From Bisporella sp. PMI_857 (Eukaryota > Ascomycota > Leotiomycetes > Helotiales > Helotiaceae): DNA of 64,000 bases. A program made the position numbers and the translations under genes. The stretch spans positions 147,804-211,803 of the forward strand of contig JAJSPD010000075.1 in assembly GCA_021307315.1 (NCBI GenBank). The letters are read 5' to 3'. Under the pieces are notes generated by a model. It was given only the letters and a program-made list of their open reading frames with translations. It had not been told where the DNA came from and did not search any database. The first letter of the stretch is position 1. Each line of letters opens with the position of its first letter. Positions 20,533 through 31,275 of the stretch are shown piece after piece.

Positions 20533-22552
20533 CTAGCTCCCACCCTCCATTCTAGGCGATCTTTTCTGTGGCGATATAGACCGCAATCTGTGCTTCAGCT
20601 TGCCCACAGTTTGATACAGCCGTCTTCGCATAGTTTTAATCTCTGGCTGATTAAGAACAGCTACTCCAAGATGCGAGCGAGCTGCGCGTCTTGCCTCTTC
20701 TAACTTATCTACACAGGAGTTAGAAAATGCCAGAATAACTATTTGGCAAAGAATACGTACATTGCAAGAGATCCTCCAACTTCTTGTGGATCTGCTGGGT
20801 TGGCATCGGACTCTCCGCTAACCTAGCAGCCAGATATGCCTTAGGCTTAGAATAACCAAACCCTTGCTGAGGACCTGGAGAGTCGAAGATGCGAAGTTGA
20901 ATCACCCAACCCCTAATGGTATCAAATCTCTCCAAGAGGTCAATGACAACTCTCGAGTGCTCTGCAGATCTTCCGTGTTTTTTTTTGAGCTGGGAACCCC
21001 GCCATTCGAATTCATCAAATTGGCCCACTTGTCGGTCTTCCGGCACACCTATCTCCAGGGCGTAACAGTAGATTTCTGCCAACCCTATTTGGCCCTGTCT
21101 GTAGTCTAAGATTTCGTTGAGGCGATAAAGCTCGTCAAACTCTAAACGAGTTCCTTCGATCAACTTGTAGAACCCTGGATGGCAGTCGGTGTTGCAACCC
21201 CCATTATCAGGGCCCGGATGCGAGTTCATATATCTAGTCGCTTTGACTTTGACGATATTATGGAGAGCTCCGGGGCTCTTTGACATTATAGAGCTAGCAA
21301 GGGGACTAGCGGGTGGGTAAATATTCTTCATTGGTGGAGCTTCTGGCAGGCTTTCCCACTTCTCTTTGTAATTCAAGAGAGGAAGTCCGGTCCTCTTCCC
21401 CCATGCTTTGGCCCAAAGGTCGTCTTGAGCGGCAAATGAAAAATTGTGTATTCCCCATAGTGAGCCATATCGTGCTTTGCATTCGTAGATGATCTGTTGT
21501 GTCAAAGCGGCCATCGAAAGAGAAATATCTTCTCCCTCGTCATTTTCTTGTACTTTGATGAGTTTTCCCTCCATGTCTCCAGTAGGTTGTCCCTTATCGT
21601 TTAGTTCCTCGAAGTAAACTTTTTTCCCGCTGTAGAAGCCCTCTGTTCTATCAGAGGCCGTAATGATGGAATTGAGAAGACACGTTGCAAAGACACTTCC
21701 TCCCGCTTGTCGCCCAACGGTCTGGCTTAACGGCCAGGAAAGACTCTCATCCTCGGACCCCGCTGCTGTGAGAAAGGAGTGATTGAACGCAGGTTTAACG
21801 TCGAAGTGTTTGTTCAAATTTGGCTTCATAATCCAGCCGCCTGAGTAGCACGATGTCAAAATCATAGTCGTTTGAACCTCTTTTTGCAACACAGAAGCGA
21901 GCCTCGCCTGAGTTAATTTCAAGGAGCCGCCTTCATCACAACCAATAAAAATTCCCGAAGTTTCCTCTTCTCCATGCCCAAAGATAAGTACCAGAACTGG
22001 CTGCTTGGTTCGAGAAGCTTCTTTGATCTCAGATTTAAGAGTTGCAAGAAATCTCTCAAGAAGATCTTTTGGCTTGAAAACACGAAAGCCGGCCGTCATT
22101 TCATCTTTGGGAAGCATTTCCTCGTTCATGACAACTCTTCGATCCCCTGCGATTCCATTTGCAGGTCCGTGGAGATAACGCTCGTGTTTGCGGATAAGAT
22201 CACTGGGCGAGCAGCTTGAAAGCCATAGTTGGTTGGGTAGTTCAGCTACGCTTGTGTCAGTACCAATGGAAGGGAATATAAAGAGAAGGGAGAAAATGTT
22301 GAACTTGCACCTACATCGAGAGCCTAACATCTGATAAAATAAGAAAAAGTCCGAAAAGAACCATCCATCTTCCTGTGGAGCCGCCTTGGAAGCCGGTATT
22401 CCGCAGACCGCAACAATTCTTGTATCTTTCTGGACATCTGGAGGACATCTAGCAGCGAACTCGACACCTTCAAGTCCTCCGTAAGTACCTGTCTGCCTGC
22501 CGTATCCTCCAAAGGATGCAGGTTGCAGCATCGGGGTTGAGCTGGATGCCAT
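20533..22552 (-). CDS. Caspase-like (C14-type) fungal protein
   Basis: Three exons are 22315-22552, 20761-22245 and 20533-20708, giving 632 residues in frame from MASSSTPML. Intron 1 (22246-22314, 69 nt) has GTAGGT, TACTGAC and GCGTAG; intron 2 (20709-20760) has GTACGT, TTCTAAC and GTGTAG. The caspase/metacaspase fold is indicated by the histidine motif VLVLIFGHGEEE and the cysteine motif MILTSCYSGGW, preceded by DGWFFSDF. The last exon encodes a basic tail (RRRLYQTVGKLKHRLRSI). C14-type proteases act in regulated death or protein quality control; the substrate here is unknown. Intron 1 is a multiple of three without an in-frame stop, so retention would insert 23 residues, several hydrophobic. 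An upstream in-frame ATG at 22675 exists but leads through unremarkable sequence. Proximity to HET genes fits an incompatibility or cell-death locus, which is inference. Confidence 0.85.
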
Positions 22553-22958
22553 TTTACTGGCGGTTGTAGGTACGTTTTCAAAGTGTTGTGAATGGGCAAG
22601 GTCGAAGAAGAAAGGTAGAATAGATTTGGGGGGGAGGGGAGGATCTCTTAAATAGGAGCATAAATTAAGGTTCACAGTTTAGTATGATTCACAGTTATGA
22701 CTCATAAGACGTGAGCCATTAAAGAATAATTCTGGACAAATAATGATGTAATTGTTCCGAGGAGATCTCCACATATACTAGCTACCCGTCCTACTAATAC
22801 AAAGCCTAGTGGTCAGCTAAAGAATAAGCTCTCCCCTTTTTAAACTAGCGTAGAAATTTAGGGTTAATAGCACAAGTTAAGAGCGAGGTAAAATCCCAAC
22901 AGCTACTCGCAAAGGGGAAGTTAGTTTTGCAGGTGACTGTAAGTTGGAGTACTGTAAT
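22553..22958. other. 5' flank of the caspase-like gene
   Basis: Likely promoter region of the minus-strand gene. No other coding potential or recognisable element is seen before the solo LTR at 22959. Confidence 0.35.
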
Positions 22959-23133
22959 TGTCACGGTACCGACCCTTGTCGGGCACGTGCCCTGCTGCCG
23001 AGCCACTAGGGCTCCCTCATGTATATATAGCCTGCTCTCCTCCTCGAGCTCCTCTTCCTTCCTCAGCTATAGATTCTCGTATGATACCACCGTTGCCCTC
23101 TGTATCTGTAGATCCACAGCGCGTGTCGTGACA
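22959..23133 (+). repeat. Solo LTR (family 5) with target duplication GTAAT
   Basis: A 175-bp LTR starts TGTCACGGTACC and ends GTGTCGTGACA, flanked by gtaat at 22954-22958 and 23134-23138. Related copies lie at 50241-50414, 56132-56303 and 28234-28359 (inverted relative to this one). Confidence 0.92.
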
Positions 23134-23613
23134 GTAATTAGGAGGGCTCTAATTCGCAATATTGCAATTCGGAGTACTATAATTGGGAGCACTGCAATCA
23201 GGAGTACTCTAGGCTGTAGTATATATAAGGCACGTACAATACCTAGTACCCTAAAGTATAATACTTTAGGTACGATCATTGAGGTACAGTCGTCTTATAA
23301 ACCAATACAGTCGTAGTGTTGGCATGGCAGCCAAAGTCACGTGAATCACCCCGCGGTGCACGGATGTCAGGAATCGGCTTACGTAAGTAGGCCAAGGAGC
23401 TAGATAATACTGCCACGTATATATTTACGGCTTAGAACTGTAGACAATATCATCATCCGTAACGCTCCCACGAGCCTGTATTCAATCGCTGTAATACCCT
23501 CACAAATCCTCCCGCTTTATAAAACCCATTTCTGACAGGTTATAAGCCCGGCCTGCGTATTACATACAACGTCCAGTATGTTTACCGCTCTAAACGCAAC
23601 CTCTTCCAGTGTC
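23134..23613. other. Spacer with short degenerate repeats
   Basis: Between 23139 and 23220 the motif ggagtactrtaatt recurs in several degenerate forms, also just before the LTR at 22944. A palindrome ctaaagtataatactttag lies near 23250. No gene is seen. Confidence 0.4.
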
Positions 23614-23962
23614 TGTAACAGCCAGGGTCGGTTTAAGACGGCCATTGTGACAGCCTAACAGCCAGCCGAAGGCTTTTCAGCTGTAGTACTTTCAGGGCTG
23701 CAAGCGGCACGCTCCGCCCATGGCCAGCCACAGGCTTACAGCTACAGCAGCTCCAGCAGCCACAGGCTCACAGCTACAGCACAGTGAAAGATATAAGGAA
23801 CAGCTAGAGCTTTCTGAACAAAGCAAGCTTGAGTTTTTCTTTCTATGTTAGACTTACAAGCATACTTCTAATATCAATTCATCACTATTGCAACTACATC
23901 GCTAGCCACGTATCCTTATCTGTTATATTGCAAATCCCTCCTGCTGCCCTTTATCTGTTACA
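23614..23962 (+). repeat. LTR (family 6), left copy
   Basis: A 349-bp LTR starts TGTAACAGCCAGGG and ends TTATCTGTTACA. The gag start codon at 23998 follows 35 bases later. The partner copy at 27650-27998 has the same length but is inverted. Confidence 0.85.
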
Positions 23963-23997
23963 ATTCTCAAGCTTCTACCTACAGGGCCGATTTCAAT

Positions 23998-25237
23998 ATG
24001 GCAGAAGAAAGAGGAACTTCTGAAATCAATTCAGCCGCTAACATGGCACAATTACGTAGAGAAGGCCGTATCCTTAATTCCCAGGAACTCAAAGAACTCA
24101 ACGCTAAAGTTAAAGCTCTAGAAGAGATGGCAAAAATAGAAGAGCGCTTCAAACCCTTGGAGAAACGGAAGCGGCCAAAATCACCTACTGATGTTGAAAG
24201 CAACCAGCCAAAACGTCGACGACAGCAACAGTATCAACCAGAACCTTCTGGAGAACCTTCTGAAAACCCTTCTAGCTCTCACTGACACGCTTCAAGCCTT
24301 CTTGCAACTATAGAGCCTGATGGCTCAGAGCCAGGCTCTCCTAAAGCTATACATTATACAGATAAACAACACAATTACACTAGAGGCATCAAGATTACAC
24401 CTAGCTACACTCTCAAAACCAGCTCGAGCCTTCGAGAATGGGGTGACTGGAAGGACGACATAGAACGCGTCTTTGAAGGCGATCCGGATATTTATCGGAA
24501 AAGTAGTCAAAAAATACTTAAAGCACTTGACTACCTGGACCGTAGCTTAAAATCATTATGGTATACTCATAGTAAGCAACAGAGCGTTAAAGAATGGCCG
24601 TTATTTCTTGAATGGACCCGTGAAAACATACACAATGGCCAAAACGCTACGGCTACTTTTTACAAACAGCTAAATCAAGCTAAACAGTTTTCGGATCAAT
24701 CTCCAATCCAGTTTAATAGTTATTTGGCGGCCATTGAAAGAGATTTACCTCAGCAAAATGAAAAGGCTTCAGCAATGACTTTTTATTCAAAGCTACATCG
24801 TACACTAAAGCAACAATTCAAAACTTCGGATATTACTATTCCGGAAACCAGAGCTAAATGTGTATCTGTAGCCCAGCGCGTATGGGAAGGCCTACATGAC
24901 GGGAAACAAAGTATTTCCGAGAAAAAAGGAATGTCTCGCTCGGCTTCAAAATACTCCCAAGCCGGCTTTGGCAGAGATAGGAAAAACCAATATCATTTAA
25001 GTCACCGCAAGCCAGAACACCAAGAAAACGACAAAAAAAAGAAACCAGAAAAAAGCTTGTATGTTTTAGCTGTAATAAGCCTGGCCACTACGCAACCGAC
25101 TGCCCAGACAGAAAACCCGCCAAAATCCAAGCAGCTCGAAAGAATCGTTCGGTGTCAGTTATTAGCTCTCGGTTTACTAACTGTTCTAGTCCTGAGCCGT
25201 TTCAAGCTCCAGAGAAGTCAGATGATTCTGACTCTTT
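23998..25237 (+). pseudogene. Gag of the Ty3 element, frame-disrupted
   Basis: The first frame (23998-24285) gives 95 residues, ending at TGA after a basic stretch (PKRRRQQQY). Capsid-like sequence resumes near 24375 (SLREWGDWKDDIERVFEG) and continues through 24724-25100. A zinc knuckle CFSCNKPGHYATDC lies near 25060-25105 in another frame. At least two frame changes separate these parts, so no intact Gag can be made. Gag normally forms the particle that packages the element's RNA. Confidence 0.75.
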
Positions 25238-25327
25238 AAACTAGAACAGTTCCCCCAGGACCCTACGGCGGAACTAATAGGCTCAGATGAGCCTTTAAGG
25301 GTCACAAAAGCATTAACAACTTGCGGA

Positions 25328-25660
25328 ATGGTATCGCTATTATCACAAGCTATTCCTGTACTAGTCGGGATTGACACGCATGCCGAAGTAGATCTAGTTG
25401 ATATCAAGCTAGTTCGGCAACTCGGCCTCAAGCTTTGTAGAAACAAAAACCTACCAATTCTACAAGCGATCAACCAGCAACAACTACACACTTATGGAGC
25501 TTACAATCTTCGGCTAGAGCTTACAGATACTTATGGAGTTAGACGGACCACTTTGCGCCCATATTTGGCTATTGATCGAGACCCTGAAGATTCACAGGTT
25601 TTACTGGGAATGACCGCTTTGACAGAGCTCAAAATTATTTTCGGCTGTCAAGCTAGTTAA
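25328..25660 (+). pseudogene. Ty3 retropepsin-like protease domain
   Basis: The frame contains VLVGIDTHAEVDLVDIKLVRQLGL (split here as VLVGIDTHAEVD and LVDIKLVRQLGL), aligned to the retropepsin active site, then YGAYNLRLELTD and VLLGMTALTELKI, which matches the family's C-terminal LLGxxxL motif. The expected D-S/T-G-A active site reads D-T-H-A, a change that would be expected to harm catalysis. A stop follows at 25660, separating it from the reverse transcriptase. Confidence 0.65.
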
Positions 25661-25747
25661 TAGCAATACAAAATCGACAAAGCTAGCATTAGAATCGACA
25701 CCGCTCAGCGTTTCTGGAAAAAGGCCAAAAGTGCTAGAGTTTATGCT

Positions 25748-27654
25748 TTGGTAGAAATAAATCACCTGATTTCTTCGGGACAGTATACAAACAGCCAACT
25801 CCCGGAAATCCTACAGAAATACCTAGATGTTTTTCTAGCTGACAACGCTAAAAAGCTAGCTCCGCACAGAGACATTGATTTAGCAATAGAACTACAGCCA
25901 GGAAAAGAACCTCCGTATGGGCCAATTTACCCTTTGTCACAAACTGAACTGGCGGCCCTTCGAGAATTTCTGGAAGAAAATCTAGCTAAAGGATTTATCA
26001 GAGAATCAAAAAGCCCTGCAGGAGCGCCAATTCTATTTGCGCCTAAAAAGGATGGAGGCCTTCGCCTTTGTGTTGACTATAGAGGCCTGAATGCGGTTAC
26101 TATCAAAAATCGATATCCTTTGCCACTGATTTCTGAGATTATGGACAGAGTATCCGGAGCTCAATATTTCAGCAAAATCGATTTAAAAGACGCATATTAC
26201 CGGCTACGGATCAAAGAAGGGGATGAATGGAAAACAGCTTTCCGAACTCGTTACGGGCACTTCGAATTCCTAGTAGTGCCGATGGGCCTTACTAATGCAC
26301 CTGCTACGTTCCAGGCATATATTAACAAAGCTTTTCGAGGCCTGGTTGATGATTTTTGCATTGTTTATTTGGACGACATACTCATTTTCTCTAAAACAAA
26401 AAAAGAACATAACTGTCACGGTCCTCAATATCGCACCAGACGCCCATTGGTTCGCTTACCAGCTCGCCTATTGTGGTCACGTGGTAATGGTCTTTATGTT
26501 AGGGATGCCACAGCAACAGCTACACCTTTCCTCCTTAGTTTAGTATTCTCGTATTGAAGCACCTACACTACGCCCCATCAGGCTCATAGGATCGTGATCG
26601 TGACAATAACCAGCACTTACAACAAATATGCGAAAAACTTCGACAAGCGGAGCTTTATGCAAAACTTTCAAAGTGTCAGTTCTATCAAAAAGAATTAGAG
26701 TTTCTTGGCTTTATTATCAGCTCTACCGGCATTAGTACGGACCCACGCCGAGTACAAACTATCAAAGAATGGGAAAATTACCCTCCGAAAACCTACAGAG
26801 ATTTACAAGTTCTCCTTGGAATTTGCAATTTCTACCGACGTTTTAGCAAGAATTATTCATCTATCGCAAAACCTTTGACTGCTTTACTAAAAGGTAGTCA
26901 AAATGGCCGCAAACCCGGCAACCTCAGTACAGTTTGGGGTGCTTCTGAAGCAAAGGCGTTTCGAAGCCTTCTCGGAGCTTTCCAGACAGCACCTTTACTT
27001 CGACACTACGACCCTGTACTTCCTATTCGACTAGAAACAGATGCGTCTAATGTCGCTATAGGCGGTGTTCTTTTTCAGCTACAAAAAGATTCCGGCCAAT
27101 GGCACCCAATTGCTTTTTTCTCCAAGCAATTCAAAGGAGCAGAGCTTCATTACGGCACTCCTGATAAAGAGCTTATGGCTATAATTGAGTGCTTCAAGCA
27201 TTGGCGCCATTACTTAGAAGGAAGTCAGCATACTATCGAAGTTTGGTCAGATCATCAGAACCTGCAAAGCTTCATGAAACAGCCAAAGATCAATGGCAGA
27301 CAAGCTAGATGGCTTATTTATCTTATTCCTTATGATTTTATTATACGACATCGGCCAGGGCTACTTAATCCCGCAGATGGGCCGTCGAGGCGGCCTGACT
27401 ACAAAGCTACAGATCAGAATGAGCCTGTTCAAAAACATTTGCTAACGAACAGACTAGTAACATCAGAACCAAACCTGCGGAATGCAGAAAAGCTATATGA
27501 TTTGGCTAGAACAAGTTTCTGCGGAAAAACAGAAGAGCCATGTGACTTGGCAAAAGTACAGCTGTGTGACGCAGCTAGGTCTAAGCTCGATAGAGATAGA
27601 TCAGAATTGAAGCCATGTGATTTGGCTAGAGTACAGCTGTGTGACGCAGTGTAA
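25748..27654 (+). pseudogene. Ty3 reverse transcriptase and RNase H, split by a solo LTR
   Basis: 25748-26413 carries reverse transcriptase motifs [46 protein letters not shown] and the catalytic YLDDIL. A 192-bp solo LTR plus one target duplication interrupts codons after KKEHN. The frame resumes at 26611 with the thumb and RNase H (LETDASNVAIGGVLF, FSKQFKGAELHYGTPDKELM, DHQNLQSF) and ends at 27654 just inside the inverted LTR. Removing the LTR and one ATAAC copy restores the frame, so the reading frame was open when the LTR element landed. Near 27490-27650 an 18-codon unit with CDLAKVQLCDA repeats three times. Confidence 0.85.
26414..26605 (+). repeat. Solo LTR (family 4) inside the reverse transcriptase, TSD ATAAC
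   Basis: It starts TGTCACGGTCCTC and ends ATCGTGATCGTGACA, with ataac at 26409-26413 and 26606-26610. It is the clearest full copy of this family; a degenerate one lies at 13540-13686. Confidence 0.93.
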
Positions 27655-27998
27655 CAGATAGAGGGCAGCAGGAGGGATTTGCAATATAACAGATAAGGAT
27701 ACGTGGCTAGCGATGTAGTTGCAATAGTGATGAATTGATATTAGAAGTATGCTTGTAAGTCTAACATAGAAAGAAAAACCCAAGCTTGCTTTGTTCAGAA
27801 AGCTCTAGCTGTTCCTTATATCTTTCACTGTGCTGTAGCTGTGAGCCTGTGGCTGCTGGAGCTGCTGTAGCTGTAAGCCTGTGGCTGGCCATGGGCGGAG
27901 CGTGCCGCTTGCAGCCCTGAAAGTACTACAGCTGAAAAGCCTTCGGCTGGCTGTTAGGCTGTCACAATGGCCGTCTTAAACCGACCCTGGCTATTACA
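27650..27998 (-). repeat. LTR (family 6), right copy, inverted
   Basis: This 349-bp copy reads in reverse the sequence of 23614-23962 with few differences. Its 5-bp flanks (cgcag and ttgct) do not match each other. Confidence 0.88.
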
Positions 27999-28233
27999 TT
28001 GCTCGACCGCTTTGTTACTATTTTCGAGTAATAATCGGTTTATAAAAAGCTTCGAGATTCTGACCGGCTATAACCTCGAAGCTTTTTAACTTGCTTTACA
28101 ATTTATAACTGTTAAAGCATCTATCCGAACTAGCTTATAGCAGTTTAAGAAGTTTTGTTTCTTAATTGAAGTTAAATCGTTGAAAAGAGCTAAAGCACTA
28201 AGCCGTTTTCTGTAACAACCGGTATGCCCAAGG
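27999..28233. other. AT-rich spacer, no gene
   Basis: An imperfect inverted pair, aagcttcgag and ctcgaagctt, lies around 28046-28088. Nothing else is recognised. Confidence 0.4.
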
Positions 28234-28359
28234 TGTGACACGGAGGTCATGGCACGGGATCAGGAGGAATCTATAGCTGAGGAAGGACGAGGAGCTCGGG
28301 GAGAGCAGGCTATATATACACGAGGCGTCACGTGCTCGACAAGGGTCGGTACTGTGACA
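28234..28359 (-). repeat. Solo LTR (family 5), shortened
   Basis: It starts TGTGACACGG and ends GGTACTGTGACA, with flanks caagg and caagc (one mismatch). It is about 50 bp shorter than other copies. Confidence 0.65.
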
Positions 28360-28497
28360 CAAGCCACGCTGTGCATGACATTCTGGAGAAAGCTGGCTTC
28401 CAAAAAGAAATCCGCGAAGTACAGACCGTCAACTCTAGACTCGCCTTTTGTCCAACTTCCCCGGCTACGCAAACTACTCTAGTTACGCGAATCCAAG
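28360..28497 (+). pseudogene. LINE ORF1 fragment
   Basis: The frame reads HAVHDILEKAGFQKEIREVQ and then PTSPATQTTLVTRIQ, closely matching residues in ORF1 of the LINE at 53.8-54.8 kb. It is cut on the left by LTR family 5 and on the right by family 7. Confidence 0.8.
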
Positions 28498-28696
28498 TGA
28501 GGTACCACTCCACTTGCAGCAACGCCGCGTACTTGATACGTGGTTGCTGGTAAGTAGAATGTGGCAAATTGTTCATGATTGTTGCTACTACAACAATGCG
28601 TTCTTTTATATGCTACAGGTGGTCATGTGACCGAGTCCTTTGTTCACCCTCCCATTCACTCCCCCATTGACTCCTCCATTGACTCAGGACCTAACA
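28498..28696 (-). repeat. LTR-like repeat (family 7)
   Basis: It runs from TGAGGTACCACTCC to GGACCTAACA. A related inverted copy is at 33428-33625 and a fragment near 15005-15085. The ends look like TG...CA but the flanks do not form a clear duplication. Confidence 0.6.
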
Positions 28697-29120
28697 TACC
28701 AACAGTACCACTTGCAGAGTGATACTAACACTTCCTTTCTTCTGTCTGTAGCTTGTTCTCTTATAACAATTGACAGACGTTCATACCTTTGAATCCCTCT
28801 TCCTGAGACCTACGGATCGAGACCCTGCTCGCCTTGAGTTGTTACAGTAACGCTTTTGCAAGCCCGTATTTCCATTACCGTGATACCTTCACAGATCCTC
28901 TAATTGATTCCCTGACTAATAGACCCTATTTCTGACAACTCCTCTATTGATTCAGGACCCCCAAAATCCTTTTTAAGTGACTAACATACCCCCCAAAAAT
29001 TTCTTTTTATCTGCAGTTAAATCGACCCAGCCTTTCGCTATCAAAACAAGCAACACATATTATTTCTTGAACATCTTACTCCTATCCATCCACAACTAAT
29101 TCAAAAGACTAATTCTAAAC
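28697..29120. other. 5' flank of unknown gene copy 2, with LTR family 8-like sequence
   Basis: 28740-28850 resembles LTR family 8 (agcttgttctcttataac, ttgagttgttaca). The rest matches the flank of gene copy 1 at 14590-14850 in inverse orientation. The block is therefore part of the inverted duplication and includes the presumed promoter. Confidence 0.6.
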
Positions 29121-30197
29121 ATGAACCCACACAGACAGCCCCTTATTGAGCTTGACTGCAGTGCGAATCCAGGATATGCACAAGTCCTCAATAACGACCA
29201 GATTCAGATTTTTGTGGCTTCTTTTTTATATACCGACCTTGGACGCTTGACGCTTGATTATGAGATCTATTCGAAACAACCTGAATCTGGCCGGCTTGAG
29301 GATGCTTCAATACACGCGAAACCTTTTATTTCAGCTATTCTTCAACATTTTTCTGAAGTATCGTGCTTTTGGGGCCAGAAGAATATATGGATATGGTCCA
29401 AGTTTATAATGTAAGTAATTGTCGATTGACAGCATCTCACGGGTCGCCGGGCAGACTAGTGATTTCACTTAGTATGCTCGTTGGCATCAGGTGTAAGATG
29501 TGTGTCGATTGTTGTTGTGTTCTAAGCTACGTGTCGCGAAGAGGTTGTAGGTCCCGAAAGGGACCCACAACTCTTCACGTGACTAGTTACATGCATTCCA
29601 ACAGCAATTAAAACTCTTATAAAAGTAATCTTGCTAAAATCAAGTAGCTTTACCGAGATTAGAGCAAATGGAAATTATTACGGAGAATTCAAAGAGCTAG
29701 CGAAAAAATATGATTCTGAGATAGCTGCGCAAAATATTGCTGTAGCTGAAATGTCGCCAGATGATTTGACCAGAGAATCTTCGGATTTTAGGACTTATCT
29801 ATTCTGGCGGTGCTGGACCCGTCGTCCTCTTGAGAATATGCCGGATCCTCGCGATGCGCAAAAAAGTATGATGAGATCACAACTTGCATGGGCCTATGGT
29901 ACTCAAGCTTGTGATAATTTGACACGGCTTGTCAACGAGGCAAAACAGAAAAAGGAACAAGACGTCCACACCGCTTTAGGGATAAATACCCTAACCGAGC
30001 CGCCTCAATATCATTCGTTGGCGAGCGTAGAGATGTTCCTATATAACAAGTTTAGATATCGTCTCGATCCTTGTTTGGCTTTCTCCTCGACGCTGTCGGG
30101 TAATGGAGTCTCGGTATACACTAATGGAAAAGTATGCGTCGGCTTTCTTGAACAAGATTATAAGGAATGGCTGGAGACTCAAGGGGTATCTTTTTAA
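29121..30197 (+). CDS. Unknown two-exon gene, copy 2
   Basis: Exon 1 is 29121-29410 and exon 2 is 29645-30197, giving 280 residues in the same frame as the copy at 13691-14578. The function is not recognised. The intron (29411-29644) is 234 nt instead of 45 because a 184-bp solo LTR of family 3 sits nine bases after the donor, leaving both splice sites intact. The two proteins differ at about one residue in six, with no stop or frameshift in either. The acceptor again ends AAGTAG. Ty3 chromodomain and LTR relics lie convergent downstream, exactly as in copy 1, so gene and flanking relics were duplicated together. Confidence 0.65.
29420..29603 (+). repeat. Solo LTR (family 3) inside an intron
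   Basis: It starts TGTCGATTGACAGC and ends GCATTCCAACA, flanked by gtaat and gcaat (one mismatch). The intron of copy 1 is the empty site. A second copy with target duplication AGTAG lies at 47556-47737. Confidence 0.88.
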
Positions 30198-30201
30198 CAA
30201 A

Positions 30202-30296
30202 TGTCACGATCCCAATACAGATGCTAGTGATAGCTGTTTCTAAGATATCAAATACGAAGATTATAAACTAAAGTGAAAAGCTGTGGCTACTGATAT
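30202..30296 (-). repeat. Degenerate LTR (family 4)
   Basis: It starts TGTCACGATCCC four bases after the stop codon of gene copy 2, mirroring 13540-13686. The inner end is approximate. Confidence 0.55.
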
Positions 30297-30384
30297 CTAT
30301 TTCCTTATAGCCCGTTACGGCTGTGCTCTTTCCTAATAACGCTTTCTTTCGCCCGTAACCAGCCCGCAGAAGAAATGCTGTTGA

Positions 30385-30708
30385 CTAACCCCGAGAACAT
30401 GGCTTGTTGTTGTTTTTCTTTCGCTCGGGGTGTTCGTCCTTTGCTGCGCACTCTAGCCAATACGATAGATTTTTCGGTGGGCCAGGTTGAGTAGGATTAC
30501 CTTCGTGAAACGCCTTCGGCGCAAGAGGGCTATTAGCTAACGAAGCTGCGGGGTACCAATCAGGATCTTCATCCCACCCTTTCCACTTAACTCGGTACTT
30601 CAAGCGCTTGCCTACCAGGTATTCCTTTTCGTCATTAACTATAATAAAATCCGGTTCGGAGTTCTGCTGCCCTGGTAGTGGGTTGTTTGCGGCTTTGCGA
30701 AGTTTCTC
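30385..30708 (-). pseudogene. Ty3 chromovirus integrase tail with chromodomain, inverted copy
   Basis: The relic matches 12964-13321: KLRKAANNPLPGQQNSEP, then a chromodomain with KYRVKWKGW and DWYPAASL, and SYWLE where copy 1 has a stop. Family-2 LTR sequence abuts at 30709, so the integrase core is missing here too. Because the same truncation occurs in both copies, the family-2 junction predates the duplication. Confidence 0.75.
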
Positions 30709-30892
30709 TGATAGAACGAGAAATACACAATGATAGTCAGGGAGAATTGGGGATGCCGTTCAGGCTCTCTATTGTTCTATATGTGTGTAATAATACAGAT
30801 CTGCGATAATTTGTGTGTGTGAAAAGTCTTTCGCGCTAGCATTCTCCACTTAGTCAGGGACATGTCAGCTACCTAGATCTCAAATCCTGACA
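30709..30892 (-). repeat. LTR (family 2)
   Basis: It runs from TGATAGAACGAG to CAAATCCTGACA in minus orientation. No target duplication is seen, as expected if it is part of the inverted duplicated block. Confidence 0.75.
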
Positions 30893-30964
30893 AGCCTGGC
30901 TGAGCTCTTGAAGCTAAGATTTCTGGCCTGGGCCAAGATTTTTCTAGCCTGGCCCAACTGTAAC

Positions 30965-31275
30965 CCCGTAAATCATGCGATGCGCTAATGCGATGGCACA
31001 GCATGGAGTGTAAATTGTGGATTGTGGATTGTGGATTCCCCCTGAACTTTGTCTGACCGACTTGTCGGGGTTTTTTCCTCCTCTTGACGGCGGGAAAAAC
31101 CCACACGGGAGGCGGAGCTGAGACGTTTCTGGCTTACGGCTGCTGTACAACAGCCACGAGGAATGCTAGCAGCCGAGGTGCGCTTGGCTATCGTCATACA
31201 GCTGGTGGGCTCGGCACGCATTCTAGCGATATGGGACCTGGGCGTAATATCCGCTTATTTTCCTTCAAAGTTCTT
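30965..31275 (+). repeat. Dispersed direct repeat, left copy
   Basis: About 310 bp from the segment aatgcgatggcacagcatgg through gccacgaggaatgctagcag to tccgcttattttccttcaa. The right copy is at 38522-38830. The two copies bracket the HET gene at 31.6 kb and the Clr5-ankyrin gene. No coding function is seen. Confidence 0.7.

Larger units (their letters stand above)
23614..27998 (+). mobile_element. Ty3/gypsy element bounded by inverted LTRs, integrase missing
   Basis: The order is LTR, gag with a CCHC knuckle, protease, reverse transcriptase, RNase H, LTR (inverted). No integrase or chromodomain is present between RNase H and the right LTR. The flanks (gtgtc on the left, ttgct on the right) do not match. 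Gag is split by a stop and frame changes, and the reverse transcriptase is split by a solo LTR of family 4, so the element is dead. Inverted LTRs are not produced by normal retrotransposition, so the right LTR probably comes from recombination or a second, opposite element. Confidence 0.85.

Noticed and set aside
28249..28630. Overlapping frames on both strands
   Set aside because: They are read across LTR family 5, a LINE ORF1 fragment and LTR family 7, so they are chance frames over repeats.
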